Below, piece by piece: positions 1 to 7,482 of a stretch of 64,000 nucleotides of DNA. The DNA is from Aromatoleum aromaticum EbN1 (GTDB lineage: Bacteria; Pseudomonadota; Gammaproteobacteria; Burkholderiales; Rhodocyclaceae). The stretch covers positions 3,286,001 to 3,350,000 of the forward strand of contig NC_006513.1 of the NCBI RefSeq assembly GCF_000025965.1. Direction: 5' to 3'. The notes under the pieces are model-generated. The model saw only the letters and a list, made by a program, of their open reading frames with translations. It was not told where the DNA came from and did no database searches. Within the stretch, counting starts at the first letter, position 1. Each line of letters opens with the position of its first letter. Made by a program: the position numbers and the translations under genes.

Positions 1-210
1 AACGGGCCGATGAAACCGGCCCATTTATTCCACGGTCCCCGTGACCCCGTTCCAGGCGAAAAGCCGGCCCCGCATCGTCCCGCTTTCGCCGGCGTCCGCC
101 GGGTCCGTCCGCCCCTTTCTGAGCCTTCCATAACGCATATTTCGGTCCAATTCGACCCTTGCGCTTATGAGCGTTTTACCCCATCCTCCGCACCGTTCGA
201 AACGCCACTT
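1..210. other. Non-coding left edge with a short inverted repeat
   Basis: No convincing gene is seen here. GGGCCG (5-10) and CGGCCC (17-22) form an inverted repeat with a 6-base loop. It lies downstream of the leftward zinc-finger/HNH genes, so it could be a weak terminator, but it lacks a clear T-run. The rest of the element presumably continues left of the window. Confidence 0.35.
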
Positions 211-348
211 TCAAACCCCTCCAAGTGGCGCCATTACGCCGATCATGCCCGGCGCCTTTATGCCGATCCGTGACAGGTAGTGCACGCTGCAGAGGTCCTT
301 GCAGTACACGGGGCGGTCACAGCCCGGTTCCGAGCAGGTGCGGGTCAT
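211..348 (-). CDS. Small zinc-finger-like protein (45 aa) of the integrated element
   Basis: This short leftward ORF starts with ATG and overlaps the HNH gene stop as ATGA, so the two are probably co-translated. The N-terminal half carries Cys and His residues in a C-x4-C...C-x3-C-x2-H arrangement (CSEPGC, YCKDLCSVHY). Small phage proteins with a PGC...GLC..HY pattern are commonly found beside phage HNH nucleases, and the pattern suggests Zn binding. The remaining residues are hydrophobic and glycine-rich. No function beyond metal binding can be assigned. Confidence rests on the overlap and the Cys/His pattern. Confidence 0.5.
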   Translation of the reverse strand: MTRTCSEPGCDRPVYCKDLCSVHYLSRIGIKAPGMIGVMAPLGGV

Positions 349-671
349 TCGTCCACCTCACGCAGCCAAGGGTGGCGTGGGTCCAGGGGGAAGCCCTCAA
401 GGGAGCTGCCGCGCAGGTGGCCCGACTTCTCGTAGGCTTGTTTACAAGACGAATGGCATGTAGCACAGAGAGACTGCAAGGCTCCCGTCCAGAAGCTGCG
501 AATCGGGTCCTCGGCCTTGCGCCAGGGCTCGACGTGATCGGCGACAGTCGCAGGCTCGATACGTCCGGCAGCGCGGCAAAACGCGCACAGCGGGTGCAGC
601 GCTAGCTGCGCTGCTCGTCGGCGTTGCCAGGCTCTGCTCGCGTAAAAGGCCACGTGGTCTCTCAAATGCAA
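345..671 (-). CDS. HNH endonuclease, phage type
   Basis: A small HNH nuclease of about 100 aa. Residues LCAFC (zinc Cys pair), VADHVEPW (the first H of HNH) and LCATCHSSCK (second Cys pair plus H) make up the beta-beta-alpha-metal fold. Phage HNH proteins of this size typically sit beside the terminase small-subunit gene and nick DNA during packaging, so packaging genes may lie left of the window. The start is uncertain. The longest form starts at TTG (669-671), but an internal GTG seven codons later is preceded by GAGAG and gives the more usual family N terminus. The TTG lies inside a 15-bp palindrome. Confidence 0.8.
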   Translation of the reverse strand: MHLRDHVAFYASRAWQRRRAAQLALHPLCAFCRAAGRIEPATVADHVEPWRKAEDPIRSFWTGALQSLCATCHSSCKQAYEKSGHLRGSSLEGFPLDPRHPWLREVDE

Positions 672-681
672 CTAAGTTGCA
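667..681. promoter_or_regulatory. 15-bp palindrome at the HNH gene start
   Basis: TGCAAC-TAA-GTTGCA is a perfect inverted repeat at the 5' end of the HNH gene. Its position fits an operator, or a translational control hairpin. This is inferred from symmetry only. Confidence 0.35.
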
Positions 682-785
682 CTAAGAATACCTGATATAC
701 GGTAGATGTCAAGCGCAAGGGCTTGAAATTGCTGATTATTTTGCTTGGGGTGGGGTCGAGGTCGAGGTCGAGGGCACACTCCCGC

Positions 786-1151
786 AGCGTTCCCAGCGTT
801 CCCAGCGTTCCCAGCGTTCCCAGCGTTCCCAGCGTTCCCAGCGTTCCCGCAGCGTTCCGGGAACGCTCAAACCCGCGCCAGCAAAGGGATTCAGCCCGAT
901 TTTGCCCAGCGTTCCGGGGGAGACACGTGTACACAAGGAATTGCCCACAAGGGTGCTCTAACAAGGTGTGCTTTTGTTGGGAGGGTGTGTGTGTCTATAT
1001 ATATAGGTAAAAACAGCCTAGAACCCTTGTGGCTACTGGGGTTGAGCGTTCCCGGAACGCTCGGGAACGCTAGAGGGCAAATCGGCCTGAAACCCTTGTG
1101 GTTACTGGGTTTCAGCGTTCCCGTGAATTCCGGGAACGCTCGGAACGCTGG
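786..1151. repeat. Iteron-like array of AGCGTTCC / GGAACGCT repeats
   Basis: Seven head-to-tail copies of the 9-mer AGCGTTCCC occupy 786-848. Further copies of AGCGTTCC and its complement GGAACGCT follow in both orientations at about 851-868, 909-916, 1044-1071 and 1114-1150, several as back-to-back palindromes. Two roughly 33-bp units (1021-1053 and 1090-1122, sharing ACCCTTGTGG and AGCGTTCCC) add a longer direct repeat. An AT-rich TATATATATA tract is at about 997-1006. The array lies between the primase-helicase gene terminator and the HNH gene. Such clustered short repeats next to a replication gene are typical of plasmid or satellite origins, so this is a candidate ori. Low-complexity frames across it (SVPSVPSVP, RWERWERWE) are not genes. 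Confidence 0.75.
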
Positions 1152-1164
1152 ATGCGACCCCTCA

Positions 1165-1190
1165 AAGAAAAAGCGCCCCGAAGGGCGCCT
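1165..1190 (-). terminator. Rho-independent terminator of the primase-helicase gene
   Basis: Read leftward, GCGCCC-TTCG-GGGCGC is followed by TTTTTC. It begins about 20 bases after the stop codon at 1209. Confidence 0.8.
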
Positions 1191-1208
1191 TGTTGGGCTC
1201 GGACTCGA

Positions 1209-3090
1209 TCAGAGCAGGTGTAACAGGCGGATGGACTTGTTCGGACCGGGCACGTCGTCCACCTCGTGGGCCAGCTCATCGAGAGCGACAAGGTGCTCGA
1301 CAGCAGCATCGAACTCGCGTGCGGCCAACTTCGTGCGACGCAGCGCGGCGCTGCGTGTTACGCGGCTGGCAGGCTGGTACTTCGCCTCCTGCTTGCTCAG
1401 CGTGGCGGCGGGGCGCTCCAGCAACTCGGCGAGGGCCCTGCGCACCTTGGCAGCATTGGCCTGAACCTCGCCCTCGTGCATGTGCTCGCTCACGAACGCG
1501 AGCATCGTGCGGTCGGACGCTTCAACGAGCTTGTTTGCCCATAGTACGTGCTCGGCGCGAATTTCGGGCGCTTCAGGGTGATCCCACACTGCCAGGACGC
1601 CCGCCACGCGGAACGTCTTCTCGAAGCTGCGAACGAGCAGCGCCTTGCCGGTCGGGTCCGCTGCATCCGCCTTGTGGGAGCAGGCGATCTGACGCTCCTT
1701 GAGCATCGCCACCGCCTTGTGATGAATCGCGATGCCCATCGGGTTGCGGCCCGCTTCGCTGATGCGCTCGGCTCGGCGCTCCACCTCCCACGGCATGTCG
1801 GGTGCGCTCATTGTCCACTGCGGCACGACGTTGTCCCGGCCTCGGGCCATCAGGAAGCGCCCCAGCAGGCCGTCCGTGATGTTGCCCGCCTTGAGCTTTT
1901 CGCCGAGCGTGTGCGGGGTGCTGAACCCGATGATGTTCATGCACGGGTTCTGCAGGCTTCGCGCCTCGCGCCCCTTCACCCGGGCAAGTGCTCTGGTTGT
2001 GTATTCGCGTGCGGACGCCGAGAAGAGGCGCAGCAGGTTGCCGGCAAGGCTCACGAGGTAGGGCGGGGCTTTGCTGCCATTGACGGCGGCGAGCAGGTGC
2101 GCGACTTCGTCCACGTCGGTCAGCATCGCGCCAACATCGGGCAGCGCGTCTTCCAGTCCCTCGCCCGAGCCCGGCAGGCCGATGCAGGCCGTCCCGGCGT
2201 GGCGGGCAATGGAGCGGGCCACGCCGAGCGGAACATCCTTGCCTGCGCCCGTTTCAGCGATCCCAGCAGCATACAGATTCAAGCGCATGCCGTTGGGTAA
2301 GCTGTACGTTCCCGGAATGCTTGCGGCCATGCCGATGAGTGCGGCCAGCGTCGTTAGCTCGGGCTGGGGCTTGGTCGCCGATCCGAGCGCAGCGTTGACC
2401 GCTTCGGCCATCAGGCCTGGGTAGGGGTGCGGGAAGTCGGGCTCGGTCGTGGGCTCGATCTCGGTCGTGGGCTCTACTTCGGCCAGCGTTGCAATGTCGC
2501 CCTCGTTCTCGTCCTCAGCCGCACCGAAGGCTTGGATGGAGAGCAGGGCTTGTGCGCCGTGCAGGTCGTGGGCGGGGGCGTCCAGCAGGCCAATGATGCC
2601 GGGGATGCTCGGCGCATAGGCGGGGTTGCCGTCCAGGTAGCGGTACTGCACGCGCAGTTCCCGTGCTCGCTTCTCGGCGCTGCCGTAGCGGCTCGAATCA
2701 CCCTTGTGGACGGCGATCAGGCCTGCGGCCTTGTGCAGGGTCTCGGCCTCGCTCCAGCCCCTAGCAAGGGCCAGCAAGGCGATCTGCATGCAGGCTTGGT
2801 TCCACCCTGTGCCATCCTTGAGCGACGCACTCCCGTCCAGCAGCGCGTCGAGGCTGGGGAGCGGGATACCGTCCAGGCGCTTGAAGTGCGATGCGGCCTG
2901 CTTGGTGCGCTTGCGCTTGGCCTGTGCGTCGGCGACCTTGGCCTGTGCCGTGGTGAACAGCACGCCGAATTTCGCCGAGAAGCACGGGCCCATCAGGGCG
3001 GGATGCGGACGCGGTTGGCTGCACAGTTCCGCGTAGCTCTCGGGCGTGAGGTTCAGCGCCTCATCGGGCGTGATCGCGACCTTGTACTGG
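1209..3090 (-). pseudogene. Primase-helicase, 3' part (DUF3987-type ATPase domain), split by IS66
   Basis: This is the C-terminal portion of a satellite/phage replication protein. It starts in frame at KVAITPDEAL, exactly where the IS66 element enters, and runs to a stop just before a terminator. A Walker A-like motif (AETGAGKDVPLG) is followed by a Walker B-like stretch (GAMLTDVDEVAHLL) and an arginine-rich region, as in DUF3987/YfjI-like proteins that combine primase and helicase roles. Joining 6075-5532 to 3082-1209 (one target copy removed) gives 2418 bases, an uninterrupted 805-residue protein. The insertion therefore looks recent: no secondary stops or frameshifts have accumulated. Annotating this fragment from an upstream start would wrongly include transposon sequence. 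Confidence 0.85.
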
Positions 3091-3117
3091 GTAAGCGTCC
3101 GCCGCTTCCACGCCCTC

Positions 3118-4695
3118 TTACGCTTGCGCAGACTCTTTCTTTCTGATCGGCAGCAATTCGTCGATGCGGCTGTTGGGCCAGGCCGGCAGCTTCTCGAGGG
3201 TGTCGGAGAGCCACGCCAGGGGCTCGAAGCCATTGGCGCGTGCGGTGGCGAGCAGCGACTGAATCACCGCGGCCCGCTTGCCGGCGGCTTCGGAACCCGC
3301 AAACATCCAATTTTTCTTGCCCAGAGCGATCGGGCGGATGGCGTTCTCGATTGGATTATTGTCGATCGGCCAGTCGCCACGGCTCGCGTAACGCGCGAGC
3401 GCCGGCCAGCGCTTCAAGCTGTAGTCGATGGCGCGCGCCAGCGCCGCGCCATCGGCCACGGTCTTGCGGGTCTGCACGAGCCACAGGTACATCGCCTCCA
3501 GACGCGGGCGGGCGTACTGCGCGCGCAGTTCGGCGCGCGCCTCGATCGAGACGTCGCGCGCCTGCTCTTCGAGCGCATACAATTCGCCGATGCGCCGCAA
3601 CGCCTCGGCCGCCACCGGGCTCTTGTTGGCCTGATGCAGTTCGAAGTACTTGCGTCTTGCATGGGCCATGCAGGCCAACTCGCCGATGTCGCCCCCCAGC
3701 AGCGCCTTGTACCCCGCGTAGTCATCGACCATGAGCATGCCCTTCCAGCCTTTCAGGAAGGCCTGGGGATATTGCCCGCCGCGCCCGGGCTGGTAATCGA
3801 AGAGGATGATGGGCGGGTCGGCGCCGAGCGTATTGCTGCGGTAGGCCCACAGATACGCCCGCTTCGTCTTGCCGCGCCCCGGATCGAGTTGCTCGACGGG
3901 GGTTTCGTCCGCATGCAGCACCGTACCCGCCAACAGATGCTCGACCAGTCGAGCGTAGAGGGGCGACAGCGCCACCCCGATACGCCCGATCCACTCGGAC
4001 TGTGTCGAGCGCGGTAGCGCCACCTCGCTGCGCCGGGCAATCTGTTCGAGCCGGTACAGCGGCAGATGATCGACGAACTTGCTCACCGTCACCCACGCCA
4101 GCAGCCCCGGCGCGGCCAGGCCGCCGTCGATGACCGCCGCCGGCACGGGGGCGGTCGAGACCGTCTCGCAGTGCCGGCAGGCGTACTGCGGACGGATGTG
4201 GCGATGCACGAAGAACTTGGCCGGGATGATGTCGAGCTGCTCGGAGACGTCCTCGCCGATCTTGACCAGATCCTGCCCGCACGCGGCGCAGCTGCAGGAT
4301 TCGGGCTCGTGGCGGTGTTCGATGCGCTCGAGGTGTGCCGGCAACGGCGGGCGGCCGGCGCGGGGGCGCTCGGGCGGGGCCTTCGGAGACGCTTCGGCTT
4401 CGGATGCCGCGGCGTCGCGCAGCGCCTCGAGCCGGGCTTCGCACGCGGCCAGATCGGCCGCGAGCGTCTCGTCGAACAAGTCCTTCATGCCCGCCGGCAG
4501 CGTCTCGCTGCGCGCGCCAAAGCGCAGGCGCTTGAGGGTGGCGATCTCGTGGACCAGGGCCTCGATCTTGAGCTTGCTCAGCTTGAGCTCGGCTTCCAGG
4601 CGGGCCACGTCGGCCGCCTGCGCGACCCACCGCTGAACCTGCTGCGCGAGCGCGGGCGGCAGGTCGAAAGCGGTCAGTTCGGCGGCGAAATCCAT
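3118..4695 (-). CDS. tnpC: IS66 transposase TnpC (DDE)
   Basis: A 525-residue transposase, the normal length for IS66 TnpC. The N terminus has a coiled-coil/leucine-zipper-like segment (LEAELKLSKLKIEALVHEI). A zinc-finger region (CSCAACGQDL, then YACRHC) follows, and then the DDE catalytic core including HADETPV, VDDYAGYKALL and the C-terminal NNPIENAIRP. I chose the ATG giving MDFAAELTAFDL because this is the usual N terminus; an upstream ATG 15 codons earlier is less likely. The stop lies just inside the left terminal repeat. Confidence 0.95.
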   Translation of the reverse strand: MDFAAELTAFDLPPALAQQVQRWVAQAADVARLEAELKLSKLKIEALVHEIATLKRLRFGARSETLPAGMKDLFDETLAADLAACEARLEALRDAAASEAEASPKAPPERPRAGRPPLPAHLERIEHRHEPESCSCAACGQDLVKIGEDVSEQLDIIPAKFFVHRHIRPQYACRHCETVSTAPVPAAVIDGGLAAPGLLAWVTVSKFVDHLPLYRLEQIARRSEVALPRSTQSEWIGRIGVALSPLYARLVEHLLAGTVLHADETPVEQLDPGRGKTKRAYLWAYRSNTLGADPPIILFDYQPGRGGQYPQAFLKGWKGMLMVDDYAGYKALLGGDIGELACMAHARRKYFELHQANKSPVAAEALRRIGELYALEEQARDVSIEARAELRAQYARPRLEAMYLWLVQTRKTVADGAALARAIDYSLKRWPALARYASRGDWPIDNNPIENAIRPIALGKKNWMFAGSEAAGKRAAVIQSLLATARANGFEPLAWLSDTLEKLPAWPNSRIDELLPIRKKESAQA

Positions 4696-4791
4696 GCCGG
4701 AATTATACCCGATGAAGGCGCTGAATCCCAGCATCCACAAGGGTTTCAGGAATTTTTACGTGGCGGATCGTCGACGCTGCCGGCACACCGG

Positions 4792-5130
4792 TCACACCCG
4801 CCAGTGAGCCGGTGCGGCGGCACTCAGGCGCTGCCACTCGACCCCCGCCACGAGCCACTGCCACTGCTCGGCCGACAGCGCGAACACCGCCGTGTCGGCA
4901 GCGGGCCAGCTGAAGCTGCCCCGATGCAGACGCCGCTGACTCAGCCACACTCCGGTGCCATCCCACCGCAGCACCTTCACGCGCGTGCGGGCCCGGTTGA
5001 TGAAGGCGTACGCACTGCCATCGCACGGCGCGCGGCCCAGGCTGTTCTGCAGCCGTGCCGACAGGCCGTCGATGCCCAGACGCATGTCGATCGGCTCGAC
5101 CGCGAGCCAGATCTGCTCCGGCGCAATCAT
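4792..5130 (-). CDS. tnpB: IS66 accessory protein TnpB (Orf2 family)
   Basis: A 112-aa protein of the IS66 Orf2/TnpB family, with the characteristic IDMRLGIDGLSA, AYAFINRARTRVKVLRWDGTG and WPAADTA segments. It is required with TnpA and TnpC for IS66 transposition; its biochemical role is poorly defined. Its ATG overlaps the tnpA stop (TGATG), indicating translational coupling. About 95 bp separate it from tnpC. Confidence 0.93.
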   Translation of the reverse strand: MIAPEQIWLAVEPIDMRLGIDGLSARLQNSLGRAPCDGSAYAFINRARTRVKVLRWDGTGVWLSQRRLHRGSFSWPAADTAVFALSAEQWQWLVAGVEWQRLSAAAPAHWRV

Positions 5131-5459
5131 CACGTCGCCCCGTGCGCGAGCACCTCGGCGAGCCACGGCGCCGGCGGCAGCGCACCGAACTGCAGGCGCC
5201 AGCCCGACGGGCTGCACAGCGACAGCACATCCCCCGCTTGCCGTGGCGGCGCAACGCCGACAGGACGCGCCGCCACCAGCGTCAGGACCGAATCCGCCTC
5301 GCGCGCTGACTCGTGGCGCGACCGCCGAATCCAGTACCCCAGTGACTTCTTGCTCACGCCATGCGCGGCGCTGTAGGCCGCCTGCGTCTGACCGCTGCGG
5401 CGCCACCGCTCCACGTGCTCGCGCCAGCGCGCAACGCGCTCCGATTGTGTGCTCATCAC
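5130..5459 (-). CDS. tnpA: IS66 accessory protein TnpA (Orf1, helix-turn-helix)
   Basis: A 109-aa first ORF of the IS66 element. The N-terminal half (WRRSGQTQAAYSAAHGVSKKSLGYW) has the helix-turn-helix character seen in IS66 TnpA and presumably binds transposon ends. The start is one of two consecutive ATG codons, just inside the right terminal repeat. The stop overlaps the tnpB start. Confidence 0.9.
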   Translation of the reverse strand: MMSTQSERVARWREHVERWRRSGQTQAAYSAAHGVSKKSLGYWIRRSRHESAREADSVLTLVAARPVGVAPPRQAGDVLSLCSPSGWRLQFGALPPAPWLAEVLAHGAT

Positions 5460-5531
5460 GACCTCCGGGTGAAAATCAGGAGTGTCGGCAAAACCGGGGG
5501 GCTGTTACAGGTGGGAGCGGCGGACGCTTAC

Positions 5532-6075
5532 TGTACTGGTCGTTGCTGCGCTTGACGTTCGGCGTGCGCCACATACGCTTGACGGTGTACACGCGCATGT
5601 CGAGCGTGTCGACGTAGAGGCTCATCGCCATCTCGCGATAGGCGAGGTGCAGATCGACGTAGCCGCTTGTCGAGGGCGTCGGGATGAAGCACTGCATCGG
5701 AACTTCGATGTGCGTGCCACGCCCGCCCGTCAAGTAGATGCGGACCATGTTGAGGTCCACGCCGTGGTCCTCGATCTTGCGCAAGAAGCGTTGGAACGCG
5801 GGGATGACTTCGTCCAGGTCGCCGTCAAAATCGGCGTAGAGATTGCCGTGCAGGCGGGCGGGGGTGCGAACTTCCTTGCCATCCGTGCCGGTCGTGACGG
5901 CCCATTCCGTGACGCCCAGTGCCGTTCGGAAGGCGGGCGGGTCCTCACTTGCGAGCGCGGCGAGAAGTTCCTCGCGCGTGCGGGGAATCCATCGCTCGGT
6001 GCCCCCGTGCTGTTGGCTGAAGTGGTCGCCGTGGGGGATTTCGTGGGTGGGTTGTGCTGCGGTGCTTGCGTTCAT
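5532..6075 (-). pseudogene. Primase-helicase, 5' part (AEP-like primase domain), split by IS66
   Basis: This fragment encodes the first 181 residues of the replication protein interrupted by IS66. It has the acidic DxD motif of archaeo-eukaryotic-type primases (NLYADFDGDLDE) and the downstream histidine motif (TGGRGTHIEVP); both are catalytic signatures of the primase-polymerase fold. The authentic sequence ends at NDQY; residues that follow within the element are transposon-encoded. ATG at 6075 is preceded by GAGG. The protein would have primed replication of the integrated element, probably from the repeat array at 786-1151. With IS66 present neither half should work alone, although the 5' part could still be translated. 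Confidence 0.85.
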
Positions 6076-6386
6076 TTGGTGATACCTCGTGGCGGAGTGA
6101 TGTGTCCGCCGCGAGCCTCGCCAAAGGTCCCGCAGCGGGTAGTACAGGCATCACTATAAACAGAATCTATTAGACCAGCAATCAAAATCATGGTATTATC
6201 GCGCGCGAATGCGGTATCCATGTACTCGAAATACAGTAGAAAAACGGTGATGTATCGATTCTGCCGATATGGCTTGCGTTATCCCGTTCTCGGGGCGATA
6301 ATTCAGTCACCTCGCCAAAGGTCCCGAGCAGCATGTTTCAAAAGCAAACCCGCCGTGAGGCGGGTTTGTTGTTTCTGCTGCTGGCT
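6076..6386. promoter_or_regulatory. AT-richer control region upstream of the primase gene with a 17-bp direct repeat
   Basis: No gene is seen. CCTCGCCAAAGGTCCCG occurs at 6116-6132 and again at 6310-6326, a perfect 17-bp direct repeat bracketing about 180 bp of lower G+C sequence that probably holds the leftward primase promoter. The arrangement suggests a binding site for a replication or regulatory protein. Confidence 0.5.
6346..6375. terminator. Bidirectional-looking terminator hairpin
   Basis: AAACCCGCC-GTGA-GGCGGGTTT is a perfect 9-bp stem with T-rich flanks on either strand (TTTGTTGTTT rightward, TTTGCTTTTG leftward). It closes the leftward alpA unit and separates it from the primase promoter. 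Confidence 0.75.
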
Positions 6387-6458
6387 CTACCCGAAAATCA
6401 TCCCGAGCAGGCCAGCGAGCGCGACGATAGCGCCCAGGACGAACGCGTCGACGTTCAC
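6387..6458 (-). CDS. Putative 23-residue membrane peptide
   Basis: A very short ORF beginning with GTG that overlaps the stop of the preceding ORF (GTGA) and has GGGAGAG five bases upstream. The product, MNVDAFVLGAIVALAGLLGM followed by IFG, is almost entirely a hydrophobic helix with an N-terminal Asp, like single-span regulatory or toxin-like micropeptides. It is the last gene before the terminator. The coupled start, good ribosome site and membrane-like composition support expression; there is no homology evidence. Confidence 0.5.
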   Translation of the reverse strand: MNVDAFVLGAIVALAGLLGMIFG

Positions 6459-6811
6459 AGCGCTCTCCCGAAAACCATGGCGCGCCAGCGCGGCTCACTG
6501 ATGAACCCGCAGTGCTCTCGCTGCTCGTCCTCACGGAACTTGCGGCGCAGCACTTGCAGTTCTCGTGCTCGATCTACGGCGGCGGCTTCGGCGGCGACGA
6601 GCCTTGCGAGCGTGAGCAAGTCCAGGCCGTCGCCCTCGCTGGCCTCGGCGCCAAGCTCGGCCCGGAGCATCAGTGCGGCGAGGAGCGGGTCGAGCGCGGT
6701 GCGGCGCGGCCAGCCAGGGGCGGGGACCAGGACGAGCCCATGCACTTGATCAAGTTCGACCTTGCGGCCGAGCAACAGCAGGTGCAACGCAACCTCACTT
6801 GAAATGATCAT
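6455..6811 (-). CDS. Hypothetical protein of the integrated element (118 aa)
   Basis: A leftward ORF whose ATG is preceded by AAGGAG. It overlaps the upstream small gene by four bases and the 23-codon gene downstream. The central part is Leu/Ala-rich and probably helical (LLAALMLRAELGAEAS, LVAAEAAAVDRARELQVLRRKF). I recognise no family. Its place between alpA and the primase gene suggests an element-specific regulatory or replication accessory role. Confidence 0.6.
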   Translation of the reverse strand: MIISSEVALHLLLLGRKVELDQVHGLVLVPAPGWPRRTALDPLLAALMLRAELGAEASEGDGLDLLTLARLVAAEAAAVDRARELQVLRRKFREDEQREHCGFISEPRWRAMVFGRAL

Positions 6812-7026
6812 TTGGAATTCTCCTTGGAACGGCGCCCGAGCACGAAGCCGAGCACGAAGGCGCCGCGCAGTGCAGCGTCGCCGTGCGTCACTTCGCGGGG
6901 TAGGGGCGGGATCTTCAGCCTCGCGCGACGCTCAGCCTCGGCGATCATCTGCTCCACGTCACAGCCGCGCAGGGATTCGGCGATGGTGGTGTCGCGCAGC
7001 ATGGCGGCGATTTGGGCGGGGCTCAT
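6808..7026 (-). CDS. Hypothetical small protein (72 aa) of the integrated element
   Basis: It starts at the ATG overlapping the alpA-like gene stop (ATGA), so it is very likely translated together with it. The product begins MSPAQIAAMLRDTTIAESLR and ends in a basic tail (RRSKENSK) after a hydrophobic stretch (GAFVLGFVLG). No family is recognised. A longer reading from an earlier start would overlap alpA extensively and is not favoured. Confidence 0.6.
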   Translation of the reverse strand: MSPAQIAAMLRDTTIAESLRGCDVEQMIAEAERRARLKIPPLPREVTHGDAALRGAFVLGFVLGRRSKENSK

Positions 7027-7232
7027 TGCTGCACCTCCACACGTCCGGCGATCCACGCACGAACGGCGTTGAGGTCCCAGCGCGAGCACGCTGAGGAGAG
7101 GCGAATTTGACGAGGAAAGGTGTCGTCCTCGCGCATCCAGCGCCAGACGGTTTTCTCGTGGATGGTGAGGATTGCGGCAACGTCTTTGACGGTACCGAGT
7201 TCAATTGCGTGTGTAGTGGCCGATGAGGACAT
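7023..7232 (-). CDS. AlpA-like helix-turn-helix regulator / excisionase
   Basis: A 69-aa DNA-binding protein of the AlpA/MerR-excisionase type. VKDVAAILTIHEKTVWRWMRE is a winged-helix/HTH recognition segment, followed by FPRQIRLSS and a Trp-containing C terminus (WDLNAVRAWIAGR), the classic AlpA layout. AlpA proteins activate integrase expression or excision and satellite gene expression. The start (ATG 7232) is preceded by GGGAGAA; an in-frame start ten codons earlier is possible. It is divergent in function from, but transcribed in the same direction as, the integrase gene. Confidence 0.85.
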   Translation of the reverse strand: MSSSATTHAIELGTVKDVAAILTIHEKTVWRWMREDDTFPRQIRLSSACSRWDLNAVRAWIAGRVEVQQ

Positions 7233-7482
7233 GGCGACTTCTCCCTTGGAGAGTTCGCGCAAGTCGGGTTTGGCTCGACCCTTGGCAGCTATTTCCTGAA
7301 TCCTCAGCGGGTAGCGCCCCTCTGCTCGGTTCCCTCGGATTTCAGAGGGTCAGCTTTCCGGGCGTGTCGCGAACCTTGCGAAAAATTCGGTCCCCGCCCT
7401 TGTGCTGCCTCAGAGCATTGCGCTCCGATAGCCGAATACTACCGGCTACCGAATGTCATTGCAAGAGACTACCCAAAATAAT
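7233..7482. other. Gap between integrase and alpA with an inverted repeat
   Basis: No gene is seen. TAGCCG (7429-7434) and CGGCTA (7443-7448) form a small hairpin or operator just downstream of the integrase stop. Confidence 0.35.

Larger units (their letters stand above)
3091..5531 (-). mobile_element. IS66-family insertion sequence, complete (2441 bp)
   Basis: Terminal inverted repeats begin GTAAGCGTCCGCCGCTTCC at the left and GTAAGCGTCCGCCGCTCCC at the right (reverse complement). The element is flanked by the 8-bp direct duplication TGTACTGG (3083-3090 and 5532-5539), the IS66 hallmark. It carries tnpA, tnpB and tnpC in leftward order, all intact. It has inserted into the primase-helicase gene of the integrated element. 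Confidence 0.97.

Noticed and set aside
786-848. CRISPR-like array
   Set aside because: The repeats are only 9 bp and contiguous, with no spacers and no cas genes; an iteron array fits better.
662-964. Low-complexity proteins across the repeat block (GTLGTLGTL, VPSVPSVP, ERWERWERW)
   Set aside because: All are translations of the tandem 9-mer in different frames, without start signals or flanking domains.
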